DNA from: Antilocapra americana
Taxonomy: Eukaryota > Chordata > Mammalia > Artiodactyla > Antilocapridae
Length of the DNA stretch: 64,000 bases
Assembly (NCBI GenBank): GCA_007570785.1
Contig: ML662442.1
Coordinates: forward strand, 37,459,818-37,523,817
Direction: 5' to 3'
Shown: positions 34,899-45,452 of the stretch, in pieces
How positions within the stretch are numbered: position 1 is the first letter of the stretch
How the letters are laid out: the number at the start of each line of letters is the position of its first letter
Translations under genes and position numbers: made by a program
The notes under the pieces: generated by a model
What the model saw: the letters and a program-made list of their open reading frames with translations, nothing else
Databases searched by the model: none
Told to the model about the DNA's origin: nothing

Positions 34899-35107
34899 TG
34901 ATTTCTCCCTTCTCTGAGGAGCTCTGGCACTTACAACCTGTATCCCTCAGTTGCATTCAAGTAAGGCTGTCAGAATTAGCAGATAAAAACACAGCATACT
35001 CAGAAACATTTTTATTTCATATAAACAACAAATAGATTCTTAGTATAGGTACGTTTAATAGAATGTTGTATAAACATACTAAAAATTTGTGTTTACTTAT
35101 ACTAAAA

Positions 35108-35449
35108 ATTAAAAAGCTGCAAATAGTTCTGCCATATGACCCAGCAATCCCACTGCTGGGCATATACACCGAGGAAACCAGAATTGAAAGAGCCACGTGT
35201 ACCCCAATGTTCATCGCTGCATTGTTTACAATAGCCAGGACATGGAAGCAACCTAGATGCCCATCAACTGATGAATGGATAAGAAAGCTGTGGTACATAT
35301 ACACAATGGAATATTACTCAGCATTAAAAAAAAATTCATTTGAATCAATTCTACTCAGATGGACTGAACTGGAGCCCATTATCCAGAGTGAAGTAAGCCA
35401 GAAGCAAAAACAACAATACAGTATATTAACACATATATATGGAATTTAG
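35108..35449 (+). pseudogene. L1 ORF2 C-terminal fragment
   Basis: About 113 codons ending in ILTHIYGI, closely matching the C-terminus at 22109-23241 ([40 protein letters not shown]). 5'-truncated by retrotransposition, so no catalytic domain. Confidence 0.9.
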
Positions 35450-35754
35450 AAAGACAATAACGAGAACCCAACATGCGAGACAGCAAAAGGAACGCAGATG
35501 TATAGAATAGACTCGTGGACTCTGTAAATGAGAGAAAGGGTGGGATGATATGGGAGAATGGCATTGAAACATGTTAATTATCATATGTCTAATCAATTGC
35601 CAGCCCAGGATTGATTCTCGGGGCTGGTGCATCGAGATTTCCCGGGGGGGAGGGTGGAGGGAGGGGGGAGGGAGGGGTTTCTGGAGGGGGAGTATATGTA
35701 AACCCATGGTGATATCATGGCATTGTATGGCAAAAACAATAAAAGGGAAAAAAA
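35108..35754 (+). mobile_element. Young bovine L1, 5'-truncated, in the right arm
   Basis: Starts in the ORF2 C-terminal region (AAACTGC-like, here AAAAGCTGCAAATAGTTCTG), passes the ORF2 stop at 35447-35449 and the G-rich 3' UTR, and ends in AATAAAAGGGAAAAAAA. It sits at ACTAAAAAT/GCATTAG of the arm; the left arm has this site empty, so it inserted after the duplication. Confidence 0.92.
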
Positions 35755-35904
35755 TGCATTAGTTGTTTATCTGAAATTAAGATTAACTGGGTGTCCTGTA
35801 TTTTATTTGTGAACCCTACATTCAGGGAATTGGCTGTCCCAAGGTGACATTTATAATAATTAAGTGAGAAAAAGCTAACATACATAGGGTACCGCATGCA
35901 TTGC

Positions 35905-36075
35905 TAAGCATTTTTATCCTCTTAACAACCCTGTAAGGTGGGTAACATTGTATGTATTTTATAATAAAGTAACCAATGTTGATAGAAATTTAGTGATGTG
36001 CCCAATACATAGTCAATGGTAGGTCTCTGGTTCCAGAGTGTCTGCTCTTCACCACCATGTAACTGCCTCACTAAC
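35905..36075 (-). repeat. MIR-like fragment
   Basis: TCCTCTTAACAACCCTGTAAG and a diverged CCAGAGTGTCTGCTCTTCACC end give a reverse-oriented MIR/MIR3 pattern. Confidence 0.6.
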
Positions 36076-36908
36076 CCTCTCTGGAGATACTTAAGCAGTA
36101 CAGTTCCATCAGGGGGTGATTATCCATCAAGGGGTGACCAGGGACCGACAGAAAAGATGCCTGAATCCTTCAGTTTAACTATTCTGTCACATGAAGCCTT
36201 GCATTCTGTCTTTCCCCTTGTCTTTAAGGATCACAACCATATCTTTGACCTCTTGTGTTCATAGAGTACCTCTTAGATATTGTCCAGTATCACTGTTGAA
36301 TAAAAATACTCTTGACTACTAAGGAGAAATAAGAATGTGTTTGTGTGTGTGTGTGTACACACAAATATGTGCAAGTACACACGTGTGTGTATTTTGCAAA
36401 AAGAAACACAGGAAAAATAAAAACTAGTGAAATTGGTTACTTACAAAGAGGGACAGATAGAAAGGAGCAGAAGAGGTATAGGAGGGAGTAACGTTTCTCT
36501 GAGTATAGCATTTTACCTAGTTTTCATTTTGAAAGTGTGCTAATGTTTATTTTTAACTAAAACAACAGGGATGGGAGTTGGGGAAAATTGAATTCAAACA
36601 GAAACAAATAACTAGGTTTCAAGTGAGTAATGTAATCACACAGAAGAGAAATAAAGAACTAATTCAATTAATTTTTGAAGGCAATATTTTAACTATACAT
36701 CCTTAGTCTAAAGACAAAGAGGTGTACAAACAAATCTCAAACTCTCAGTATGTTTTTTGCTGGTGGAAGTGAGGATGTAGCAATTCTGAAATTATTTTGT
36801 ATATCTTGTAGAACTGAGCAAAAACATAAATATTTTGATTTGTGATACCATATTTTCAGTGAGTGTTCAGTGTTTACATAATTTTGATTACAAGACTGTC
36901 CTTCACTG
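36076..36908. other. Unassigned stretch with TG-rich patch
   Basis: A GT-rich imperfect microsatellite with an inverted CA part at 36335-36390; the rest is AT-rich and unassigned. Confidence 0.45.
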
Positions 36909-37102
36909 CATATGTCTAATCAGTCGCCAGCCCAGGATTGATTCTCGGGGCTGGTGCATCGAGATTTCCCGGGGGGGAGGGTGGAGGGAGGGGGGAGGGA
37001 GGGGTTTCTGGAGGGGGAGCATATGTAAACCCATGGTGATATCATGGCATTGTATGGCAAAAACAATAAAAGGGAAAAAATGCATTAGTTGTTTATCTGA
37101 AA
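36909..37102 (+). repeat. 194-bp second copy of an L1 3' end plus its unique flank
   Basis: CATATGTCTAATCAGTCGCC through the G-rich L1 3' UTR to AATAAAAGGGAAAAAA, then TGCATTAGTTGTTTATCTGAAA. It differs from 35583-35776 at about three bases and one A. The final 22 bases are not L1; they are the arm sequence flanking the L1 at 35755. Confidence 0.9.
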
Positions 37103-37404
37103 CCCAAATTGTATAATAAAGTTCAGTTTCCTTTCTTATACAATTTTCTTGTTTTCCCAGTATTAATTATCTTTTTCTTTTTTAACTTGGTTTTTATATC
37201 ATTATCACAACTTCTTCAAAAACTCCTCTAAATGCTATTTCCCATATAATTAAATCATTATGTACCTCATTGTTTGTTTCTGCTAACATTTTTAATGTTA
37301 GTTTTAATGATGAGTTTTATATCATTCTCCCAATTTTCCTTTTTTTTCTCCTTTTGCTCCTCTGCTGCTATATTTAGTATTTTATGTACATTATATAGAT
37401 GAAT
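37103..37404. other. Unassigned AT-rich stretch
   Basis: Nothing recognised. Confidence 0.4.
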
Positions 37405-37515
37405 CTTCTCTGCAATATAGTTGTTATCCCCACTTTGTAATGATGAGGAAATGAAGGTTCAGAGAGGTGAAGCAGCTAACTTAAGGTCACACAGCTAGTA
37501 TAGGCCAGAGATGAG
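37405..37515 (-). repeat. MIR fragment
   Basis: GATGAGGAAATGAAGGTTCAG, AGAGGTGAAGCAGC and TTAAGGTCACACAGCTAGTA are strong reverse-oriented MIR core words. Confidence 0.8.
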
Positions 37516-37762
37516 TTTGCTTTTTCAAAAAAATTATAGTAAACATACGCACAAACAGAGAACTCTACCCTCTTAACAGTTTCAGTGTATAGGACCAGCA
37601 CTATTAACCACATCTACATTGTATGGCAGTTCTATACAACTTTTTCATCTTGTATGACTGAAACGCTATGTTCACTGAAAGCAACTCCTCTCGTTTCCCC
37701 CTACCTCCAGTTCCTGGCAACCATCATTCTCCTTTCTGCTTCTATGGAGTATGACTACTTCC

Positions 37763-38744
37763 AGTTCAATTCAGTTGCTCAGTTGTGTCTGACTCTTTGA
37801 GACCCCATGAATCGCAGCACGCCAGGCCTCCCTGTCCATCACCAACTTCCAGAGTCTACCCAAACCCATGTCCATCAAGTCGGTGATGCCATACAACCAT
37901 CTTATCCTCTGTCATCCCCTTCTCCTCCTGCCCCCAATTCTTCCCAGCATTAGGGTCTTTTCCAATGAGTCAACTCTTCGCATGAGGTGGCCAAAGTATT
38001 GGAGTTTCAGCTTCAACATCAGTCATTCCAATGAACACCCAGGACTGATCTCCCCTAGGATGGACTGGTTGGATCTCCTTGCAGTCCAAGGGACCCTCAA
38101 GAGTCTTCTCCAACACCACAGTTAAAAAGCATCAATTCTTCACTGCTCAGCTCTTTTTATAGTCCAACTCTCACATCCATACATGACCACTGGAAAACAA
38201 TAGCCTTGACTAGATGGACCTTTGTTGACAAAGTAATGTCTCTGCTTTTAAATATGCTATCTAAGTCGGTCATAACTTTCCTTCTAAAGAGTGTCTTTTA
38301 ATTTCATGGCTGCAGTCACCCCTGCAGTGATTTTGAAGCCCCCAAAAATAAAGTCAGCCACTGTTTCCACTGTTTCCCCATCTATTTCCCATGAAGTGAT
38401 GGGACCAGATTCTATGATCTTAGCTTTCTGAATGTTGAGCTTTAAGCCAACTTTTTCACTCTCCTCTTTCACTTTCATCAAGAGGCTTTTTAGTTCTTCA
38501 CTTTCTGCCATAAGAGTGGTGTCATCTGCATATCTGAGATTATTGATATTTCTCCTAGCAGTCTTGATTCCAGCTTGTACTTCTTCCAGTGCAGCATTTC
38601 TCATGATGTACTCTGTATATAAGTTAAATAAGCAGGGTGACAATATACAGCCTTGATGTACTCCTTTTCCTATTTGGAACCAGTCTGTTGTTCCATGTTC
38701 AGTTCTAACTGTTGCTTCCTGACCTGCATACAGGTTTCTCAAGT
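37763..38744 (-). mobile_element. BovB (RTE) 3' half inside L1M
   Basis: From the AGTTCAATTCAGTTGCTCAG tail to a 5' truncation at ATACAGGTTTCTCAAG. A perfect target-site duplication was not found at the two L1M junctions. Confidence 0.9.
38284..38742 (-). pseudogene. BovB reverse transcriptase fragment with intact YADD box
   Basis: A 152-codon open minus frame: GVHQGCILSPCLFNLYTEYI (the S-P-x-L-F block), then NNLRYADDTTLMAESEE (catalytic YADD), then the connecting region ending at GGFKITAGVTAAMKLKD. The upstream catalytic half was never copied, so it is not functional despite the clean motif. Confidence 0.88.
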
Positions 38745-39147
38745 ACCTCTTAAAAATGGAATCATGTAGTATTTGTCCTTCTGTGGCTGGCTTATTTCAA
38801 TTAGCATAATGTCCTCAATTTTCATTTATGTTGTAGCATGTGACAGGGTTTCCTTCTCTTTTAAGACTGAAAAATAATCCTTTGTATGTAGTTTATGCCA
38901 CTTTTTATTCATCCATTTATTTGTCTGTGGACATTTAGTTTGCTTCTACTTCCTAGCTATTGTGAATCACATTCCTTTTTAATAGCAAGTTCTTTTTGGC
39001 TTAGGGGTGCATTCTCTCCAAGGCTATTGAGAGTTTTTATTTTGTTTTAGTTTTCCTATCTCTTTCTGTTGAATTTGGTTTTTGCCATTTACTTATTTTG
39101 ATTTCTATTTTTTATGTTATAAACATTTCTCCAGTGTCTGAGTATAC

Positions 39148-39272
39148 TGGTTTTTTGTTTGTTTGTTTGTTTTTGGCCACAGGACTGGGAATCTTAGTTC
39201 CCCAACCAGGCATTGAACCCGAGTCCTCAGCAGTGAAAGTGCAGAGTCCTAACCATTGTACTGCTGGGGTAT
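39148..39272 (-). repeat. CHR-type SINE fragment
   Basis: A TTTG-repeat edge, then TTCCCCAACCAGGCATTGAA and GTCCTAACCATTGTACTGCT, the reverse-oriented CHR end. Confidence 0.7.
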
Positions 39273-39285
39273 TCTCTGAGTATGC

Positions 39286-39506
39286 ATGCATGCTCTGTCC
39301 CTTCAGTCATGTCTGACTCTTTGTGACCCTTTGGACTGTAGCCCATCAGGTTGCTCCATCCATGGGATTTTCCAGGCAAGAATACTGGAATGGGTTGCCA
39401 TGTTCTCCTCTAGGGGATCTTCCCAACCCAGGGATCGAAACTGAGTCTCTTATGTCTCCTGCATTGCAGGCAAATTCTTTATCCACTGAATTATCTGGGA
39501 ACCCCT
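39286..39506 (-). repeat. Bov-tA SINE
   Basis: Complete in reverse orientation. CTCTGAGTATGC at 39274-39285 and CTCTGGGTATGC at 39507-39518 form a 12-bp target-site duplication with one mismatch. The right copy is reused by the next SINE. Confidence 0.92.
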
Positions 39507-39518
39507 CTCTGGGTATGC

Positions 39519-39789
39519 TGCTGCTGCTAAGTTGCTTCAGTTGTGTCTGACTCTGTGCAGCCCCATAGACAGCAGCCCACCAGACTCCTCCATCCCTGGG
39601 ATTCTCCAGGCAAGAACACTGGAGTGGGTTGCCACTTCCTTCTCCAATGCATGAAAGTGAAAAGTGAAAATGAAGTTGCTCAGTCGTGTCCGAGTCCTAG
39701 TGACCCCATAGACTGCAGCCTACCAGGCTCCCCCATCCATGGGATTTTCCAGGCAAGAGTACTGGCGTGGGTTGCCATTGCCTTCTCCA
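39519..39789 (-). repeat. Bov-A2 dimeric SINE
   Basis: Two Bov-A monomers in reverse orientation (about 39519-39645 and 39665-39789) joined by ATGAAAGTGAAAAGTGAAAA, without a tRNA head. GGGTATGCTG (39511-39520) and GGGTATACTG (39790-39799) are the likely duplicated target. Confidence 0.9.
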
Positions 39790-39799
39790 GGGTATACTG

Positions 39800-40865
39800 T
39801 TCACTAAACCCTACAAGGTTGATGGAAGCTCTGTGTGTGCATGGGGGGAGGGGCTTGTCCATGTATGTGTAGACTTCAGTGGGGGATCTGTAGGACAGTA
39901 AAGTGATTCAGGGAGGACTTGGATTTCTTTTTCCCTCCCCCTCACTCCATCACCCCAAACGCCATCTGTGCCATCTGCACACCTGGTGCCAGCCTCCTGG
40001 AAGTAGGGACAAAGGAAGAGTGTGGGGAGTCCCGTGGTCTGGATATAGATGTTCACCATCAGAACAGCACTTCCCCCCACTCTCTACTGTGCTGCAGCCC
40101 CGCTCTGTCCTGCTTTCAAACAGTATGTCTCCTACCCTCTTGGGTGGAGATGGGTGTCTCTCCTCTTAGCTGCTGCAGTTGGCAAGTGACTTGAGATCTA
40201 ATTTCTCTTCAAACAGAATTTCAGTCACACCTCTTGTTTTTCACCACCACTGCCTAACATAGAAGGCATGCGGTAATTCTTCATCTGGTTGAAAGAAGCT
40301 CAATTTACATAGTTGGTGCTGCCCAAAAAGCTAGGAAAATAAATGACCCTTTAAGACTTCAGTCACCATCCTCCTATTCTGTGTTAAAGATAATCTCGAT
40401 GAAAGAAGTTTTCCAAGATTGAAGCAGAAATCGCAAACTCCTGTTCATACAGTACCTTGTTTACAATATGTACAGTCTTTGCTGACTCAAAGAAGTGCTT
40501 GTTTTACTTAGAAGTCATTGCTTTTCAAAGCCTGACCACTCTCATTAGTTACCAGGTGAGTGAGTAACTATATTAATAAGAAACATCTCCTGACTAAACT
40601 AGGAAAAGCAATGGAACAAAATATATAGTTTTTTTTTCCCCCACCTTGCAAACCAAATAGCTCCTGTGCCATACATATTGAAAGAAAATTGACATGGATT
40701 ATCTAAGATGTATTTTTTCCATGCATACAAACAGAAGTGGGCATACAGAGGAGAGACCTTTGAGATCCAGAAAAGAGCTGTGCTGAGGAGAGCACTTCCC
40801 TCTTACAGAGATGTAATGATGGCATTGCTTCTCTGCTTCCAGGGGAGACTGTGGAAGCAGCCTGA
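39800..40865. other. Unassigned 1-kb stretch
   Basis: Overlapping frames on both strands at 39811-40194 (plus 39903-40169, 39919-40194; minus 39811-40080) coincide with a GC-richer patch and have no domain signature. No repeat recognised. Confidence 0.4.
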
Positions 40866-41508
40866 GTGAGTTTCCTAGGGCTGCTGTAACAGATGATGCC
40901 TAATGTGGTACTTTAAAATATCAGGCTTGTTATCTCATAGTTCAAGAGGCCAGAAATCCAAAACCGAGATGTCAGCAGGGTTGGCTTCTTCCTGAGGTTC
41001 TGAGACTCTATTACCTCCCTCTCTCCTAGTGCCTTGTGGTGGCTGGCAGTCCATGGCATTTATTGGCTTATAGATGTATAGCTCCCATTTCTGTCTCCAC
41101 CATCACATGGCCTTCTTCCCATCACGTGTGTCTCTGTCTCCAGATCTCCCTCTTATAAGGACATCAGTCACTGACTTCGTTGTTTAGTCAGTAAGTCGTG
41201 TCTGACTCTTTTGCAACCCCACGGACTGTAGCCCACGAGGCTCCTCTGTTCATGGGATCTCCAGGCAAGCCTACTGGAGTGGGTTTCCATTTCCTTCTCT
41301 AGGGAATCTTCCCAACCCAGGGATCAAACCCTCATATCCTGCATTGCAGGCAGATTTATTAACCAGTGAGCCACAGGGAAGCCTCGATGCCAGTATTATT
41401 ACATCTTAAGTTGATCATATCTTCAAAAACTCTCTTTCCAAATAGAGTTACATTCTACGGTTCCAGGTTGACATAAATCTTTTGGGGACATTATTCCATT
41501 CAGCATAA
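40866..41508 (-). mobile_element. MLT1-type MaLR LTR, split by Bov-tA
   Basis: Left piece starts TTTCCTAGGGCTGCTGTAAC and passes GCCTTCTTCCCATCACGTGT to TATAAGGACATCAGTCACTG. Right piece (41385-41508) holds TTCCAAATAGAGTTACATTC and ends at GACATTATTCCATTCAGC. One reverse-oriented LTR. Confidence 0.75.
41172..41384 (-). repeat. Bov-tA SINE inside MLT1
   Basis: Reverse body GTGTCTGACTCTTTTGCAAC to AGTGAGCCACAGGGAAGCC. Target-site duplication not clear. Confidence 0.9.
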
Positions 41509-41684
41509 AGCTTGCAATCTTTGTCTTTCTGACAACTCCTTTTAGTATAGTTTGGGGGACTATGTTTGTTATCAAATACTTTTGGACAATTTATATAGGA
41601 AAAAACAAAGGAAACTCCCAGAGAAGGTGCCTAGATAATGGGGCAAACAGGCTTGCAGGTGGGGCTCCCACCCCAGGGCTGGGG

Positions 41685-41805
41685 TTCTTAACCTGGGCTG
41701 CACATTGGAATCACTCCAGGTTTTTACTCCTTTTGCCTGATATCAGTTGTTTTTAAAGCATCCCAGGTGTTTCCAGTGTGCACCCAGGTGCAACCTCTGC
41801 TCCAA
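41685..41805 (+). repeat. MER5-type DNA transposon fragment
   Basis: GGGTTCTTAACCTGGGCTGC, ACATTGGAATCACTCCAGG and GTTTTTAAAGCATCCCAGGT are characteristic of MER5 (nonautonomous hAT-Charlie). Confidence 0.65.
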
Positions 41806-42784
41806 GCACTCTTCCTCAAACACATATTGACGAGGCTGCCTTATCTGAGCTCCACCATCCTTTGTTGAAGCAGGTCCAGCACGTGTGTGCTTTTGCTGAC
41901 TGCTGGAATTTAGTACCAGTGTATGTGGCTTTCATTTCTGCTCCTTCATTAGCCTGGAAAGAGAACAGCTTCATTGGTAGTGAAAGTTCAACAGTTAATA
42001 AGGAAAAAGAACATTTGTGGGGGATGTAAATAGGAGGGAAATTAACATTTAATTTTATTTTTCAGGAATAATTTTTTACTTATCAAAATAAGTATTAATA
42101 ACATGTCCTCACAGGAATGTAAGAACTCCCAAAAACACAGTCAAGAAAATGACTTATAATTCTGTCCTTCTGGGAAGACAGTGATGTTGTGAATGTTCCT
42201 CTAATTATTTTTTTTCTGTGAATCTCTAGATATAGAATATGTATTTTACAAACATGGGATTATGTGGTTTTGGACATTAGCTCTGCATTTAGCAAAAGTC
42301 ATTAAATATATATATCAATAAATGCATTAAATAAATATTTCCCATTAAGTAGTCTTCAGATTTCAAATAGCTACTAAGAGGATTCTGTGCCCAATCCCCA
42401 ATTTCAGTGTGTAGATACAGCAAGGAGTGTGAGTTGCCTGTGGCCAAGTGGGTGCTGTGGAAGGAAGCCAAGCTGTACTGCTTTTCTGGATCCCTGCCCA
42501 GGGTACGACCAGCAGCAAGAACCTGTGGGCTGGACTTGGAGTAGGGCAAGGTCCAGTGGAAGCACATCTCCATGTGGGGTAGCTGTTGAAGGGAGGCATC
42601 CCATAGACCCTTGAAGAACTCACCATGGGCTCAACAAGACAGTGAGCCCAATCTTGATGCCCAATACCCAGAGGACATGGAACTCAAGATAAGACCACAT
42701 CAAATACTAAGACTTTTGCTCCTTTTCTCTATTTTGCACAGCTTGCTACCTGCTGCCCTGGAGGACCTGGAAGCAGCAGAGTGT
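41806..42784. other. Unassigned stretch
   Basis: A GC-richer patch at 42370-42660 has opposing open frames (42289-42626 minus, 42387-42614 plus) without a domain signature. It could be diverged retroviral internal sequence next to the LTR at 42785, but I cannot support that. Confidence 0.4.
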
Positions 42785-43432
42785 TGAGAGTTAATTCTTG
42801 GGTGGGTTGATAAGAAGTCCGGGGTCCCCAAGGAGGAGGAAGGGGTCCGGGGCTCTCCAGGAGGAGAAGAGGACAAGCATTTTTTTTCTACATTGCTTTG
42901 TCTTAGTCACATAGAGAGTTTTTTCTTAAACTCTGAGTTGTTATAACAACAACCTTTAATACTAACTTTCTTTAAGCCCAGAGCTAATGATTACACAACA
43001 AAACAACTCATCTTGTTCAAGGGTATGTTTTTCCTTAAGCTCTGTACTAATGATTATATAACAACATCGTATTTTGCTCAAGGACATGCTTCTCCTTCTT
43101 AACAGGAACCTTCTGACTAATCTTGATTTTCTTACCATGGAAGTGGGTCTGGTAAGACCTTTCTTTTGTTAGTTCTAATCTTGTTAATTTAAGATGTATG
43201 TTGTGGGAGTGGGTCTGGTAAACGTATATGAGACCTTGAGAAGACTGTCGAGGGGGGCACTCTCCTTCCCCCTTCTGATGTCTATGTCATAAGCTGTCTC
43301 TGTCCCTTTTTATACTTTAGTAAAACTCTGCTACACAAAAGCTCTTAAGTGATCAAGCCTGGTCCCTGGTCCCAAAGGTAAATCTTCTTCTTCAGAGACC
43401 ATGAATCCAACATCGTTCACCGTAAGCTATCA
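42785..43432 (+). mobile_element. Apparently solo ERV LTR (BTLTR1-like)
   Basis: Starts TGAGAGTTAATTCTTGGG and ends GTAAGCTATCA, with a TATACTTTAGTAAAACTC core-promoter-like region near 43311 and the terminal TGATCAAGCCTGGTCCCTGG block. GTGT directly precedes (42781-42784) and follows (43433-43436) it. No internal retroviral sequence adjoins, so it is probably a solo LTR left by recombination. The name is from memory of bovine LTRs. Confidence 0.65.
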
Positions 43433-43704
43433 GTGTGAGCGAGGAGGACATGTGAAAGAGCAGCACAGGCCCTCTCCCCAACTGGGTCCCCAAGCCTTGG
43501 AGGAGAGAGGACATTGACTTAGACAGTCAGTACAATAGCTTGTTCGTGTGAATCAGTAATAGCTGTTAAAATATACATGGTCCCTGATCCAGCAGATCCC
43601 TGTCTGGAAATTTATCTAAGAGAGTAATCAAAGATGTATAGAAAGATTTATGTAGTAAGAGAATGCCATATATAAAAAATATTTCCCCATATCCTTTAAC
43701 ATGA
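43433..43704. other. Unassigned stretch
   Basis: Nothing recognised. Confidence 0.4.
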
Positions 43705-44068
43705 GTTTTTAAAATTAATGTATTTATTTTAATTGGAGAATAATTACAATATTGTGATGGTTTTTGCCATACATCAGTATGAATTGGCCATAGGTATACA
43801 TGTGTCACCCCCATCCTGAACACCCCTCCCACCTGCCTCCCCACCCTATCCCTCTAGGTTGTCCCAGAGCACTGGCTTTGGGTGCTCTGCTTCATGCTGG
43901 AACTCACACTGGTTATCTGTTTTACATATGGTAATGTATTTGTTTCAATGCTATTTTCTCAAATCATCCCACTCTCGCTTTCTCCCACAGAGTCCAAAAG
44001 TCTGTTCTTTACACCTGTATCTCCTTTGCTGCCCTGCATTAACATAAGTTTTTACATTAAAAATCATG
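43705..44068 (-). mobile_element. Bovine L1 3'-end fragment, older copy
   Basis: TTTTGCCATACATCAGTATG, CCCCATCCTGAACACCCC and TGTTCTTTACACCTGTATCTC are the reverse L1 3' UTR. It lacks the run of pure G/C seen in the younger copies and is more diverged. Confidence 0.8.
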
Positions 44069-45089
44069 TTTTTTAATAACAGTTAACAGAATTCTGATGG
44101 TCTAATTTTTATGTACAGTTGCAATATACCACAGAGCTAATAACAAACAGAATTGCTCAGAATTAAGAATAAATGTTTTAGAAAGCTGACCATTAGAGAG
44201 TTAAGGACACTGTGTTCCATCTGGGTGCTGGGACTCTGAAGGGGAAGAAGGTACAGCACCTGCTTTTGAACAGTTCTGAACCTTGGGGAGAGAAAGGGAA
44301 TAAAACACATTTCTGCAAGGACTGTGAAATATGCACCCACCGGGACTCAAAGGAAGAGTGACTAACTGAGCTAGGAAGCAGGTGCTTGTGGAATTGTTTT
44401 TCCACTAAAGAAGAAATTACTTACTTGTTAACATTTGCCTGACTGTTCAGAAGCGTGCCACAGGGGTTTTATCATCAGCCCACTGCTCATCAAGTAACTG
44501 CTTCTCACATGACTGTAGGAGCACAAGGCATTTGCAAGTCAAGGGGTGGAAAATCTGATTGGAATGAATAGAAGCACTTGACAAACAGAAGTGATCTCTC
44601 TGCACGGTTTCTCCAGAATATACAATAAAAATGCAGAAAGGCCCTTGGCATGTGAAGACAGTTGGGTTGTGTGGTTTGCACTTGGAATACTGTGTACACA
44701 TTACACTGTGGACCTGCACGTAGGAGCACAAAGGAAGGCCCATACCCCATAGGGTCTAACTCTGTAGAAGTCATTAATTAAGCTCATTAACTGCCCTCCC
44801 ATTTTGACAAGTATTCTTCATGATGGCTTGGAAGGACCAACATCACATTTAGGATCTCAGTGCAGTGTCTGAATGTGGTGGGACAGCAAGGCCTGCATAT
44901 GGCACACCCTGTCCTGTTGGGCCACCTGGGTCTCCATCTCCACACAAGCGGCACTTCAGCCACCAGCTCCTCTGGGCCACCCATTAGGCCCCTGGGAGAC
45001 AAGTGCCAGCAGAGCAGACGGCTGTGGGACAATGGCCTGGGGCGAAGGCCCACTCAGGGCCCAGCAGGGGCTCAGGGACTCTGGGGTAG
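44069..45089. other. Unassigned 1-kb stretch
   Basis: Opposing frames at 44447-44774 and 44787-45207 lack domain signatures. No repeat recognised. Confidence 0.4.
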
Positions 45090-45452
45090 TGTCTCAGTCT
45101 GCTCGGGCTGTGCTAACAGAATACCATGGACTGAATGGCTAGGTCAACAGACATTTATTTCTCATACTTTTGGAGGCTGTGAAGCCCAAGATCCAGGTGC
45201 CAGCTGATTCAGTGTCTGATGAGGACCCTCTTCCTGGTTTGCAGAAGGCCATGTTCTTGCTGTGTCCTCACACAGTAAAGAGAGAGTTCTTTCCCCCATG
45301 TCTCTTGTAAGGGCACTAATCCCATCATGAGATCTCTCTCTCTCATGACCAATTAATTAACTCCCAAGGGCCTCACCTCCTAATACTATTATGTTGGGGA
45401 TTAGGGTTTTATCATCTAAATTTGGGGGGACACAAATATTCAGTCAATAGCA
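45090..45452 (-). mobile_element. MaLR LTR (MLT1/MST type)
   Basis: TGTCTCAGTCTGCTCGGGC start, CATTTATTTCTCATACTTTTGG, GGGCCTCACCTCCTAATAC and GGGGACACAAATATTCAG give the reverse order of a MaLR LTR, ending in TCAATAGCA. Confidence 0.75.

Larger units (their letters stand above)
34899..35850 (-). repeat. Right arm of the inverted duplication, carrying an L1
   Basis: Reverse-complement partner of 33479-33771. Arm sequence lies at 34899-35107 and 35755-35850 (about 305 bases); 35108-35754 is an L1. A short extra block (ATCCCTCAG, near 34940) and scattered substitutions distinguish it from the left arm. It includes foldback copy 2. Confidence 0.88.
37522..38980 (-). mobile_element. L1M fragment, split by BovB
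   Basis: Pieces 37522-37762 (CCTGGCAACCATCATTCTCC, TATGGAGTATGACTAC) and 38745-38980 (AAAAATGGAATCATGTAGTA, GGCTTATTTCAATTAGCATA, ATTGTGAATCACATTCC) are continuous in old L1 coordinates. Confidence 0.78.

Noticed and set aside
38284..38742. Open 152-codon frame with an intact catalytic motif as a domesticated reverse transcriptase
   Set aside because: It is part of an ordinary 5'-truncated BovB, lacks the upstream catalytic half and is bounded by the truncation.
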